Shown: positions 1 to 8,155, numbered from the stretch's first letter. The stretch: 11,381 nucleotides of DNA from Pseudomonadota bacterium (GCA_021781695.1 JAJXWG010000034.1:1-11381), one strand, 5' to 3'. Made by a program: numbers and translations. The notes: generated by a model from the letters alone, not told the origin.

Positions 1-1365
1 CTGCTTCCATTGGGTTTGACTGCGGTACAGCATGACGGCCCGCATGATCGCAGCGTACAGATTGTCTGCGGTCATGCCGCTGAACACGAAGCCGCTGGCC
101 GTGCCATCCTGCAATGTCCGAGGCGTGCAGTCCACCACCGAATCGGCAAGCCCCCCTGTGCTGTGGACGACGGGCGGCGTGCCATAGCGCTGGCTGTAAA
201 ACTGGTTTAAGCCGCAAGGTTCGAAACGCGACGGCATGATGAACATGTCCGCAGCCGCTTCGATCTGGTGCGAAAGCCCTTCGTCGAAAACAATCATCGC
301 TGCAACCTGACCCGGATAACGCCCAGCCAGTGCGAGCGCTTCATCCTGCATCAGCTTCTCACCGCTTCCCAGCACCACCAGCTGAACTGGAATGTCGAGC
401 AGCCTGGGCGCAATTTCAAGCAGCAGATCCAGCCCTTTCTGATGCGTAAGACGGCTCACCACGGCCAGAAGCGGAATATCCGCCTGCACCTGCAAACCCA
501 TCCGCTCCTGCAAAGCACGCTTGTTTTTCGCCTTGCCCGCCATGTGTCGCGATGAAAAATGGAAGGCCAGATGTCTGTCCGTTTCGGGATTCCACTCATC
601 GGTATCGATACCGTTCAGGATGCCGGTGATATCTCGCTTGCGCGCCTGCAACAGACCCTGCATACCAAAACCCAGTTCATCGAGCTGAATCTCGCGCGCA
701 TAGTTGGGACTTACCGTGGTGATGTGCTTCGCGTAATAAAGGCCGCCCTTCAGAAAAGACATCCTGCCGTAGAATTCGATGCCATCTATCGCAAAGCTTT
801 CCGGCGGCAAATGCAACAGCGCCACGTTTTCGGAATCGAAGTTACCCTGAAAAGCCAGATTGTGTATGGTGATGATATTGGGAGCGGCTTCTTTTGCGAC
901 GCTGAGATATGCACCCGTCAAACCGGTTTGCCAGTCGTTGGCGTGCACGAGATCAGGATGCCAGGAAAGCGGCGTGCCGCCACAGCCGAGTATCGCAGCA
1001 ACTCTGCACAGCAGGCCAAAGCGCAGCGGATTGTCCGGCCAGTCGCGGCCATTGGCGTCCGAATAGGGCCCTCCCTCGCGTTGGTAAAGGAACGGGCAGT
1101 CAATCACCATCAGAGGCACGCCGTTTTTCAGGGTGGAAGACAGCAGCCGGGATGGCGGGAAGCCCGGCAGATCGGAGAAGGTCGCCAGCACTTCGCTCGA
1201 CTCCATCTGCGCCAATACCTGGAGATAACCCGGGACAAGCACGCGCACGTCCACGCCTATCGCGCGCAGCGCAGCAGGCAAGGCTCCGCTGACATCCGCC
1301 AGACCGCCTGTCTTGATCAGCGGGGCGATCTCGGACGTGACGAACAAAACTTTCATTTCAGCCAT
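1..1365 (-). CDS. glgA: Glycogen synthase (ADP-glucose), 3' end cut by window edge
   Basis: GT5-family glycogen synthase, which transfers glucose from ADP-glucose to the non-reducing end of growing alpha-1,4-glucan in the cytoplasm. My reverse-strand translation gives 455 open codons to the left edge with no stop. E. coli GlgA is about 477 residues, so probably only a short C-terminal piece is missing. Visible motifs are KTGGLADV (residues 18-25, the ADP-glucose loop), HANDW (141-145), LKGGLYYA, SRLTHQKG (304-311, donor-binding Arg and Lys), SRFEPCGL (379-386, with the catalytic-site Glu382) and STGGLAD (402-408). One oddity is His401 where the family usually has Arg just before the (x)TGGL loop. 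I chose the ATG at 1365. A second in-frame ATG three codons on, giving MKVLFVTSE, is equally possible, and neither has a strong Shine-Dalgarno. The gene follows glgP after 78 nt and is probably the distal gene of the zwf operon. Identity is very secure; the start is uncertain by nine bases. Confidence 0.96.
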   Translation of the reverse strand, partial: MAEMKVLFVTSEIAPLIKTGGLADVSGALPAALRAIGVDVRVLVPGYLQVLAQMESSEVLATFSDLPGFPPSRLLSSTLKNGVPLMVIDCPFLYQREGGPYSDANGRDWPDNPLRFGLLCRVAAILGCGGTPLSWHPDLVHANDWQTGLTGAYLSVAKEAAPNIITIHNLAFQGNFDSENVALLHLPPESFAIDGIEFYGRMSFLKGGLYYAKHITTVSPNYAREIQLDELGFGMQGLLQARKRDITGILNGIDTDEWNPETDRHLAFHFSSRHMAGKAKNKRALQERMGLQVQADIPLLAVVSRLTHQKGLDLLLEIAPRLLDIPVQLVVLGSGEKLMQDEALALAGRYPGQVAAMIVFDEGLSHQIEAAADMFIMPSRFEPCGLNQFYSQRYGTPPVVHSTGGLADSVVDCTPRTLQDGTASGFVFSGMTADNLYAAIMRAVMLYRSQTQWKQ

Positions 1366-1443
1366 TGATCCAACCTGGGTCATTTGAAAACATGCGATTA
1401 TCGCACCAACCCAACCCAAAGGGTGAATTCATCCATTGCGAAT
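1366..1443 (-). other. glgP-glgA intergenic gap, no clear signal
   Basis: In these 78 nt on the minus strand I see a short ACCC-TTT-GGGT hairpin, a tandem GGGTT motif and a GCGATAATCGC inverted repeat with a one-base centre containing GATAAT (5/6 to a -10 box). No matching -35 box and no T-run terminator are present. Read-through from glgP to glgA is the simplest reading, and an extra internal promoter for glgA cannot be excluded. Confidence 0.35.
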
Positions 1444-3912
1444 TCAGTCGATTTTCACTCGTTTGACGCCCCACACGTTTTCGGCATACTCCATGATCGT
1501 GCGATCGCTGGAAAACTTGCCCATGTTCGCCACGTTCAGGATCGCTCGACGGCTCCACTCTTCCTTGTCCTGATAGAGCAGGCCTGCCATATCCTGTGTG
1601 GCGACATAACTGGCATAGTCTGCCAGCAACAGATAATGGTCATTTTGATGTGTCAGGTTGTCGAAAATCTGGCGGTAACGATCCGGCTCACCCACCGAAA
1701 AGAAGCCATGGTTTATCATGTCCAGCACCTGCTTTAATTCCTCGTTGCCGTGGTAATAATCCCAGGCACTGTATCCCTGTCTGCGCAGATGGGCAACCTG
1801 CGGGGTCGTCAAGCCGAAGATGAAGATGTTTTCTTCGCCGACCTCTTCGCGTATTTCAACATTCGCACCGTCCAGCGTGCCTATCGTCAGCGCGCCGTTC
1901 AACGCCATCTTCATGTTGCCCGTGCCGGAGGCTTCGGTGCCTGCCGTCGATATCTGTTCCGACAGATCGCTGGCAGGGAACAGTTTTTCCGCCGATGAAA
2001 CATCATAATTGGGCAGGAATACGACCTTCAACAAACCGTGAACGGCCGGGTCTTCATTGACGATGCTGGCCACATCGTTGATCAAGCGTATGATCAGCTT
2101 GGCCATCCTGTAGCCAGGCGCGGCCTTGCCGGCAAAGATGACCGTGCGCGGGGTGATGGAGTGCGCATTGCCTGCGCGTATGCGGTTATACAAAGTGATC
2201 ACATGCAGCACGTTCAAAAGCTGCCGCTTGTATTCGTGTATGCGCTTTATCTGCACGTCGAACATCGAGTTCGTATCGACCTCGATGCCCGCCACCTTCT
2301 CGATGTACCTGGCCAGGCGCTGCTTGTTGGCAAGTTTCACCTCGCGGAACTGGCTGCGGAATTCCGCATCCCCTGCATGTTCCTGCAGCTTCGTGAGCTG
2401 CCCCAGATCGCGCACGAACCCATCCCCTATGCGCGATGCGATGAGTCCGGCAAGACCCTGATTGCACTGGTTGAGCCAGCGGCGCGGCGTGATGCCGTTG
2501 GTGACATTGATGAATTTGTCAGGAAAGATGCGGTGGAAATCCGCAAACAGCGTGGTCTTCAGCAGCTCGCTGTGGATTGCGGCAACGCCATTCACCTTGT
2601 GGCTGCCTATGACTGCCAGGTGCGCCATGCGCACGCGCCTGCCGTGGTCTTCGTCTATGATGGAGACCCTGCGCAAAAGATCGGTATCGCCTGGAAAGTG
2701 ATGGTTGACCTGTTCCAGAAAATGCCGGTTGATCTCGTAGATGATTTCCAGATGCCTGGGCAGCACGCGTTCAAACTTCTCCACTCCCCATGTTTCCAGT
2801 GCCTCTGGCATCAGCGTGTGGTTGGTGTAGGCAAAAATTTTCGTCACCAATGACCAGGCAAAGTCCCACTTCAGATGATGCACATCCATCAGCTGATACA
2901 TCATCTCGGCCACCGCGATCGCCGGGTGCGTGTCATTGAGCTGTATGGCGACCTTCTCCGGCAGCTGGTTCCAGTCGCTGTGATCGGTCAGAAAGTGGGA
3001 CAGGATATCCTGTATCGATGCGGACACGAAGAAATATTCCTGCCTCAGGCGCAATTCCTTGCCCACCGCAGAACTGTCATTAGGGTAAAGCACCTTCGAT
3101 AGACTCTCGGATATGTTCTTGTCATACACCGCGCTCAGATAATCGCCTGCATTGAACGAATCGAGATTGAATTCGCGCGCAGCCTTGGCTGCCCACAGGC
3201 GCAGGTTGTTCACCGTCTCGGTCTTGTAACCCGGGATGGGCACATCGTAAGCCATCGCCATCACCGTCTCGCCATCCACCCAGTGATGCTCGATATTCCC
3301 CTCTTCGTCGGGGAAATGTATGACGTTTCCGAAAAACTTGACCGCATACATGTGCTCTGGGCGCTGAAACTCCCAGGGATTTCCGAAACGCAGCCAGTTG
3401 TCGGGACGCTCGACCTGCTCGCCCTTCTTTATGCGCTGGTTGAACATGCCATATTCATAGCGTATGCCGTAGCCCTGTCCCGGCAGATCGAGCGTGGCCA
3501 TCGAATCCAGAAAGCATGCCGCCAGCCTGCCCAATCCCCCGTTGCCCAACGCCGCGTCGATTTCCGTATCCTCAACAACCTCCATGTTCTGCCCCAGCGC
3601 CTTCAAACTTTTGCGCAATGGCTGCTCCATGCCCAGGTTGAGCGCAGCATTGGACAGGCTGCGACCGATCAGGAATTCCAGCGAAAGATAATAAAGCCGC
3701 TTGGGGTCCTGCTCCATGCAGGCTTCCGTTCTCTTCAACTGCTTTTCGATGAGCTGGTCGCGCACCGCATGCGCCGAGGCCTCGAACCAGTCCCGGTGGG
3801 TCGCTGTCTTGAGCGATTTTCCCTCGGTGAAAATCAGGTGATTGGTCATCACCCTCCGAAACACGTCAGGATTTGACCGGTCGAATGGCTCGTTATTTTT
3901 TGAGGAACTCAT
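1444..3912 (-). CDS. glgP: Glycogen/alpha-glucan phosphorylase
   Basis: GT35 phosphorylase that uses phosphate to cleave alpha-1,4-glucan ends into glucose-1-phosphate, with pyridoxal phosphate as cofactor. Numbered from the alternative upstream ATG at 3921 (825 residues, near the roughly 815 of E. coli GlgP), the landmarks are YYLSLEFLIGRSL (77-89), GNGGLGRLAACFLDS (126-140), QLNDTHPAIA (327-336), TNGITPRRW (474-482), IKRIHEYKRQ (558-567) and the PLP site EASGTGNMK with the Schiff-base lysine at 671. All core regions appear intact. I prefer the ATG at 3912 (protein begins MSSSK, 822 residues) because a GGA lies 8 nt before it, whereas the ATG at 3921 has no ribosome site. The gene follows gnd after 68 nt and precedes glgA. 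It supplies glucose-1-phosphate that must pass through a phosphoglucomutase, not seen here, before Zwf can use it. Distinguishing glycogen from maltodextrin preference is not possible from sequence, but the glgA neighbour favours glycogen. Confidence 0.96.
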   Translation of the reverse strand: MSSSKNNEPFDRSNPDVFRRVMTNHLIFTEGKSLKTATHRDWFEASAHAVRDQLIEKQLKRTEACMEQDPKRLYYLSLEFLIGRSLSNAALNLGMEQPLRKSLKALGQNMEVVEDTEIDAALGNGGLGRLAACFLDSMATLDLPGQGYGIRYEYGMFNQRIKKGEQVERPDNWLRFGNPWEFQRPEHMYAVKFFGNVIHFPDEEGNIEHHWVDGETVMAMAYDVPIPGYKTETVNNLRLWAAKAAREFNLDSFNAGDYLSAVYDKNISESLSKVLYPNDSSAVGKELRLRQEYFFVSASIQDILSHFLTDHSDWNQLPEKVAIQLNDTHPAIAVAEMMYQLMDVHHLKWDFAWSLVTKIFAYTNHTLMPEALETWGVEKFERVLPRHLEIIYEINRHFLEQVNHHFPGDTDLLRRVSIIDEDHGRRVRMAHLAVIGSHKVNGVAAIHSELLKTTLFADFHRIFPDKFINVTNGITPRRWLNQCNQGLAGLIASRIGDGFVRDLGQLTKLQEHAGDAEFRSQFREVKLANKQRLARYIEKVAGIEVDTNSMFDVQIKRIHEYKRQLLNVLHVITLYNRIRAGNAHSITPRTVIFAGKAAPGYRMAKLIIRLINDVASIVNEDPAVHGLLKVVFLPNYDVSSAEKLFPASDLSEQISTAGTEASGTGNMKMALNGALTIGTLDGANVEIREEVGEENIFIFGLTTPQVAHLRRQGYSAWDYYHGNEELKQVLDMINHGFFSVGEPDRYRQIFDNLTHQNDHYLLLADYASYVATQDMAGLLYQDKEEWSRRAILNVANMGKFSSDRTIMEYAENVWGVKRVKID

Positions 3913-3980
3913 GATGAACATCCATAGTTAAAAGTTATTGGCGAGCGGCGGTTTGCTGCCCACATGCCGACCTTGCCGGA

Positions 3981-4997
3981 TCACCCTTGTTTTTCGCTGT
4001 GCCCGCCAAATTCGAAGCGCATTGCTGACAACAATTTATCGGCGTAATCCGCCTCGCCCCGGGATGCAAAGCGGTTAAACAAGGCTGCGGTCAACACAGG
4101 TGCGGGCGTGCCGGATTCAATCGCCGCAATGCTGGTCCAACGCCCCTCCCCTGAGTCGGAGACCTTGCCGCCAAAGCCAGTCAGACCGGCATCCGCTTTA
4201 AGCGCATGCGCAGTCAGATCAAGCAGCCATGAACCCACCACGCTGCCGCGCCGCCACAACTCCGCCACTTCGGCCACATCAATATCGAAGCGCAGCATAT
4301 CCGGTTCGCGCAGCGGTGTGGTTTCAGCATCGACGCGATGTTCGACGGCACCCGCATTGGCATGGCGCAACAGATTGAAGCCTTCCGCATAGGCCGCCAT
4401 CAAACCGTATTCGATGCCATTATGCACCATTTTAACAAAGTGTCCGGCACCCGAAGGCCCGCAGTGCAAATAACCCATTTCGGCGCTGCCGGGTGCTCCG
4501 TTCCTGCCTTCGGTGCGCGGGGCGGTTTCCACACCCGGCGCAAGCGACTCAAATATCGGCTCGAGGCGCGATATCGCCTCGTTATCACCGCCTATCATCA
4601 GGCAATATCCGCGCTCCAACCCCCACACCCCGCCGCTCACGCCCACATCGACATAGTGAACCGAACGCTCTTTTAATTTGCGGGCCCTCAGTATATCGTC
4701 CTTGTAATACGAGTTGCCACCGTCGATTAGCACATCATCGGCGGCAAGCATGTCCGTCAATTCGGCAATGCTTTCATCCACTGCGGCGGCAGGCAGCATA
4801 AGCCATACTGCGCGAGGCGCTTTTAGTTTGCTCATGAAATCCTGCATGCTGGCAGCACCCACCACCGCACCTTCTTTTGCCAGTGCCTGCACAGCCTCCT
4901 GACTTCGGTCGAACACCACGCACTGATGTCCTGCTTTTTGCATGCGGCGAACCATGTTTGCGCCCATGCGCCCCAGGCCTATCATTCCTATCTGCAT
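3981..4997 (-). CDS. gnd: 6-phosphogluconate dehydrogenase, decarboxylating, short (about 340-residue) form
   Basis: Oxidative decarboxylation of 6-phosphogluconate to ribulose-5-phosphate and CO2 with reduction of NAD(P). The protein is 338 residues, the short YqeC/GndA-like form, against about 470 for the E. coli-type enzyme. The Rossmann signature is GLGRMGANM (7-15), and the second strand ends FDRS (29-32). Substrate and catalytic motifs are DGGNS (92-96), GVSGG (119-123) and GPSGAGHFVKMVHNGIEYG (180-198), with K189 the expected catalytic lysine. Asp30 sits where NADP-type enzymes have the Asn of NR(T/S); an acid here commonly favours NAD. The ATG at 4997 lies inside the end of pgl (10-nt overlap) and has a very strong Shine-Dalgarno at 5004-5010. 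The function fits third place in the oxidative pentose phosphate route after zwf and pgl. Cofactor preference is inference. Confidence 0.95.
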   Translation of the reverse strand: MQIGMIGLGRMGANMVRRMQKAGHQCVVFDRSQEAVQALAKEGAVVGAASMQDFMSKLKAPRAVWLMLPAAAVDESIAELTDMLAADDVLIDGGNSYYKDDILRARKLKERSVHYVDVGVSGGVWGLERGYCLMIGGDNEAISRLEPIFESLAPGVETAPRTEGRNGAPGSAEMGYLHCGPSGAGHFVKMVHNGIEYGLMAAYAEGFNLLRHANAGAVEHRVDAETTPLREPDMLRFDIDVAEVAELWRRGSVVGSWLLDLTAHALKADAGLTGFGGKVSDSGEGRWTSIAAIESGTPAPVLTAALFNRFASRGEADYADKLLSAMRFEFGGHSEKQG

Positions 4998-5668
4998 TTT
5001 TTATCCTCCTCCGGTAAAGCCGCTCGGTCGATATGCCACTCGGCATCAGTGATTATTGCAGCAGGCAGCATTTCACCTCGCAATATTCGTTCCAGCGCAG
5101 GACGTTTTCCCTCGCCTGCCACCATGAAAAGTTTTGCACGCGCAGCGTTGAGCGTCGTGAAACCAAGCGAGATCCGCTCGGCAGGCGGCTTGGGCGCGCC
5201 ATATACAGCAACGACTGCAGCCTCACTTGCGCTGGCAGGATTGCCCGGAAACAGGCTGGCCGTATGTCCGTCTTCGCCCATGCCGAGCAACACCAGGTCA
5301 AGTTGAATGCCACCAAGCACCAGCATGTAGCGTGCCGCCGCATGTGCCGCACCAAGTTCGGCCATGATGCGGTGTATGTTTTCTTCGGGAATCGCGACAT
5401 GTTCAAACAGCGCATCGCGCACCATCGTGTCGTTGCGGTTCAGGTCTCCCGGGGGCAGGCAACGCTCGTCGCCAAAATAAACCTGCACATGCGTCCAGTC
5501 GATATCCATCCGGGCAAGCTCTTCATAGCAGCGGCGCGGAGTCTCACCCCCTGCCAAAGCCAGACGAAACACCCCGCGCGCTGCTATCGCCTGTTTCGCA
5601 AGCAGGGCTATCTGCCTTGCAACCGCAATCCCCATGGCCATTGCATCGTCGTATAAATGCACATTCAT
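4988..5668 (-). CDS. pgl: 6-phosphogluconolactonase
   Basis: Hydrolyses 6-phosphoglucono-1,5-lactone to 6-phosphogluconate, the step between Zwf and Gnd. It is the 226-residue DevB/SugarP-isomerase-fold type, normal length for the family, and unlike the beta-propeller lactonase of E. coli. Motifs seen are LALAGGETPR (36-45, phosphate loop), VYFGDERCLPP (63-73) and LVLLGMGEDGHTASLFPG (125-142), which carries the conserved acid and histidine of the active site. The ATG at 5668 overlaps the glk stop as ATGA, and GGTGA sits 6 nt before it inside the last glk codons, which points to translational coupling. The 3' end overlaps gnd by 10 nt. No unusual features. Confidence 0.95.
   Translation of the reverse strand: MNVHLYDDAMAMGIAVARQIALLAKQAIAARGVFRLALAGGETPRRCYEELARMDIDWTHVQVYFGDERCLPPGDLNRNDTMVRDALFEHVAIPEENIHRIMAELGAAHAAARYMLVLGGIQLDLVLLGMGEDGHTASLFPGNPASASEAAVVAVYGAPKPPAERISLGFTTLNAARAKLFMVAGEGKRPALERILRGEMLPAAIITDAEWHIDRAALPEEDKKCR
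5004..5010 (-). promoter_or_regulatory. gnd: Strong Shine-Dalgarno of gnd within pgl
   Basis: AGGAGGA lies 6 nt before the gnd ATG at 4997 and is encoded by the Glu-Glu-Asp codons near the pgl C-terminus. It is the strongest ribosome site in the window. It would let gnd be translated well even though it starts inside pgl. Confidence 0.75.
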
Positions 5669-6642
5669 CGCATTTCACCCGCGCGCAGCGCAGGCCCATA
5701 AAGCGCAGCCCTGTCGTTCAGTATCACCTTGACCGGCATCGCTTCGAGCAGATGGCGCATCCTGCCCTTGTCGAGAAAAGCCTCAAGAAATGCGCCGCTC
5801 GCGAGGGCGGGCAGTATTTTAGGCGCGATGCCGCCGCCTACATAAAGGCCTGCTCTGCTCATGACCTTAAGGGCGAGATTGCCCGCCTCTGCGCCCAGAA
5901 GCCGCGCGAAGCATTCCAGCGTCTCAACGCAGATCTCATCGCTTCCCTCGATGGCGGCTTTGCTGATCGCCGCAGCACCCATGCTTTGTATTTCTTTGTG
6001 CAGCCATTGCGGCACAGGCATCTTGCGATGTTCGCGCAGGAAGTCATGCAGACTCACCAACCCTGCGCCTGAGACCACACGTTCCCAGCTCACATGCTGA
6101 TATTGCATTTTCAAATAGCGAAGCAGGGCGATCTCCAGTTCGCTGCCGGGACTGAAGCTTGCATGTCCGCCTTCGGTCGCGAATGGCAGATGATTTTCCC
6201 CATCCCAGTACAGGCCCGCCTCGCCCAGGCCTGTGCCCGGCGCAATCACCGCCGCATTGCCAAACGCATCGCGCGCGCCTTCCTGCAGCGTCAGCAGGTC
6301 GCTTTCCCCCAGCGCAGGCAGGCCGCAGGCTGTCGCCTCCAGATCATTAATCAGCATGCAGCGTTCAAAGCCAAACTTTGCCTGCAAAGCGTCAGCATCG
6401 ATGCGCCAGGGCAGATTGGTGGTTTGCACGACCCGCCCCTGCACGGGACCTGCCACGCCGAATGCGGCGCGGCGGGGTGGCGTTATGCTCGACAGAAAAT
6501 CACCCAGCAGCAGATCAAAAGAGGCAAAGTCCCTGCTGGCATAACTCGCCTCGCTCAGTATCGTCAGCTGCAAGTCTGAGACCTCGACCACCGCAAGGCG
6601 CGTCTTCGTGCCGCCTATGTCACCCGCAAAAACAGTATGCAC
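5665..6642 (-). CDS. glk: Glucokinase, GTG start
   Basis: ATP-dependent glucokinase, making glucose-6-phosphate from free cytoplasmic glucose. The 325 residues match the bacterial Glk family (about 320). Visible in order are the ATP phosphate loop GDIGGTKTRLAVV (7-19), FGVAGPVQG (61-69), the catalytic LINDLEATACGL (97-108, Asp100 as base), APGTGLGEAGL (134-144), sugar-binding TEGGHASFSP (156-165), SGAGL (191-195) and YVGGGIAPK (267-275). Absence of the cysteine-rich zinc motif of ROK kinases agrees with the Glk family. The start codon is GTG at 6642, only 2 nt after the zwf TAA, so the gene is probably coupled to zwf. It overlaps pgl by 4 nt. In this context it would capture glucose released by debranching or maltodextrin breakdown, or taken up from outside, and feed Zwf. 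Confidence 0.95.
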   Translation of the reverse strand: MHTVFAGDIGGTKTRLAVVEVSDLQLTILSEASYASRDFASFDLLLGDFLSSITPPRRAAFGVAGPVQGRVVQTTNLPWRIDADALQAKFGFERCMLINDLEATACGLPALGESDLLTLQEGARDAFGNAAVIAPGTGLGEAGLYWDGENHLPFATEGGHASFSPGSELEIALLRYLKMQYQHVSWERVVSGAGLVSLHDFLREHRKMPVPQWLHKEIQSMGAAAISKAAIEGSDEICVETLECFARLLGAEAGNLALKVMSRAGLYVGGGIAPKILPALASGAFLEAFLDKGRMRHLLEAMPVKVILNDRAALYGPALRAGEMR

Positions 6643-6644
6643 AG

Positions 6645-8150
6645 TTAATACGCCTGCAAGTCTGCGCCGTCCAGATTCAGCGAATGGCGCCAGAACTGGT
6701 CTTCGCGGTCGAACAGCCGGTAGGTGCCGCGCGGCCCCCAGCTTCCGGCCTGATAGGTATTGATGAAATCGCGCTCCATGGACCAGACCTTGATGATGGG
6801 GTCGACGACACGCCAGGCGGCCTCCACTTCGTCTATGCGCAAGAACAGGGAATGATCGCCCAGCATCACGTCCAGCAACAGGCTTTCGTAGGCGCCGAAA
6901 TCTTCATCGCTGCTCTTCCTGTAGGTCGCATCCAGACTGATGCTGCGCGTATGCAGATCAAGACCCGGCTCCTTGACCTGCATCTCCATCTTCAGGCATT
7001 CGTCAGGCTGTATACCCAGCATGATCCAGTTGGGCTGCGCGGGGCCCGAGCGCGTCAAGCGCATCAGATCCTGCGGCGGCTTTTTGAAGCGTATGCTGAT
7101 CGCCGAACTGTTTTCCTGCAGACGCTTGCCCGTGCGCAGATAAAAAGGCACGCCCGCCCAGCGCCAGTTGTCGATGAACAGTTTCAGAGCAGCATATGTT
7201 TCGGTTGTGCTGTCAGCAGCCACGCCCGGCTCTTCAAGATATCCCGGGACCGCCTTGCCTTCCATGCTGCCGCTTGCATACTGGCCGCGAAACGCGTGAG
7301 CGTGCACGGCATTTTGCGTGATCGGGCGGATCGCCTTCAGCACCTTCACCTTTTCGTCTCTCAGATGTTCCGCGTCCATCGTCACCGGCGGCTCCATCGC
7401 CACCAGCGTCAGCAGCTGCAGCAGATGGCTCTGTATCATGTCGCGCAGCGCGCCCGCACCTTCATAATAATCGGCGCGGCCTTCCACGCCCAGCGTCTCG
7501 GAGTGCGTGATCTGGACATGGTCTATGTAGTGGTGGTTCCAAAGCGGCTCCAGCAGCAGGTTGGCGAAACGGAACACCATCACGTTCTGCACCGTGCCTT
7601 TGCCCAGATAATGGTCTATGCGGTAAATCTGAGGTTCGTGCAGATGCTTGTACAGATTGCGCTGCAGGGTCTGCGCGCTCAGCAGGTCGTAACCAAAGGG
7701 TTTCTCGATCACCAGGCGGCGCCAGCCGCTGACCTCTTTCAGCAGGCCGACTTGGCCCAGATTCTCGATGATGGCGATAAACTCGGCAGGCCTGACCGCC
7801 ATGTAAAAGGCCATATTCGGCGGAAAATTCTCATTGCCATCCAGCAACTGCTGCAGACGCGCATAGGCCGCATCGTCGCCGGGCGGGATCGCATGATAAT
7901 GCATGCGGGCTAAAAATCTCTCCCCCGCTTCCTTGTCCACGCCTTGCGGATAGGAATGTTGCAGCATGCTGTCGACCGTTTTCTTCCATTCATCCGGCTC
8001 GACCAACTCGATGCCGCAGCCCAGGATGATCAGGCGCTCCGGAAGACGTCTTGCGATTTCAAGCCTGAACAGAGAGGGAATCAGTTTGCGCCGGCTCAGA
8101 TTGCCGGCAGCACCAAAGATAACCAGCGTACAGGGTTCTAGCACTTTCAT
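6645..8150 (-). CDS. zwf: Glucose-6-phosphate 1-dehydrogenase
   Basis: Oxidises glucose-6-phosphate to 6-phosphogluconolactone, the entry step of the oxidative pentose phosphate (or Entner-Doudoroff) pathway. At 501 residues it is near the family norm of about 490. The N-terminal dinucleotide loop is FGAAGNLSRRKL (12-23), where most members read G(x)xGDL. IEKPFG (148-153) and RIDHYLGK (177-184) form the substrate site, H242 in DMIQSHLLQ (237-245) is the likely catalytic base, and YLRTGKRL (337-344) supplies a phosphate-binding lysine. Two features are unusual: G185 follows GK where Glu is commonest, and the NADP 2'-phosphate contacts appear missing (A15, I47, E48 replace Thr, Arg, Gln of the Leuconostoc enzyme). 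A good Shine-Dalgarno (AGGAAAGGA, 8156-8164) fixes the ATG at 8150. It is the first gene of the metabolic operon and lies 84 nt after rmuC. Confidence 0.96.
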   Translation of the reverse strand: MKVLEPCTLVIFGAAGNLSRRKLIPSLFRLEIARRLPERLIILGCGIELVEPDEWKKTVDSMLQHSYPQGVDKEAGERFLARMHYHAIPPGDDAAYARLQQLLDGNENFPPNMAFYMAVRPAEFIAIIENLGQVGLLKEVSGWRRLVIEKPFGYDLLSAQTLQRNLYKHLHEPQIYRIDHYLGKGTVQNVMVFRFANLLLEPLWNHHYIDHVQITHSETLGVEGRADYYEGAGALRDMIQSHLLQLLTLVAMEPPVTMDAEHLRDEKVKVLKAIRPITQNAVHAHAFRGQYASGSMEGKAVPGYLEEPGVAADSTTETYAALKLFIDNWRWAGVPFYLRTGKRLQENSSAISIRFKKPPQDLMRLTRSGPAQPNWIMLGIQPDECLKMEMQVKEPGLDLHTRSISLDATYRKSSDEDFGAYESLLLDVMLGDHSLFLRIDEVEAAWRVVDPIIKVWSMERDFINTYQAGSWGPRGTYRLFDREDQFWRHSLNLDGADLQAY

Positions 8151-8155
8151 GTTGA

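Noticed and set aside
559..1368. 269-codon plus-strand frame opposite glgA
   Set aside because: Shadow of glgA. The minus strand encodes continuous, motif-complete glycogen synthase over the same bases.
2038..2853. 271-codon plus-strand frame opposite glgP, and a 301-codon one at 10070-10975 opposite typA
   Set aside because: Both are antisense shadows of highly conserved genes with no domain, no good ribosome site and shadow-like amino acid composition.
3913..3980. Possible terminator between gnd and glgP
   Set aside because: The GC-rich stretch offers only short imperfect pairings and no T run, so I do not call one.
4988..4997. Possible pgl-gnd fusion or frameshift at their overlap
   Set aside because: The pgl stop codon is intact, and gnd has its own strong ribosome site and full N-terminal Rossmann motif. 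It is an ordinary coupled overlap.
6378..7913. A 511-codon open frame on the plus strand, opposite zwf and the start of glk
   Set aside because: It lies in exact antiparallel codon register with zwf, so it stays open simply because zwf seldom uses TTA, CTA or TCA codons. Its product is rich in Arg, Gln and His with no recognisable domain, while zwf and glk on the other strand are unmistakable.
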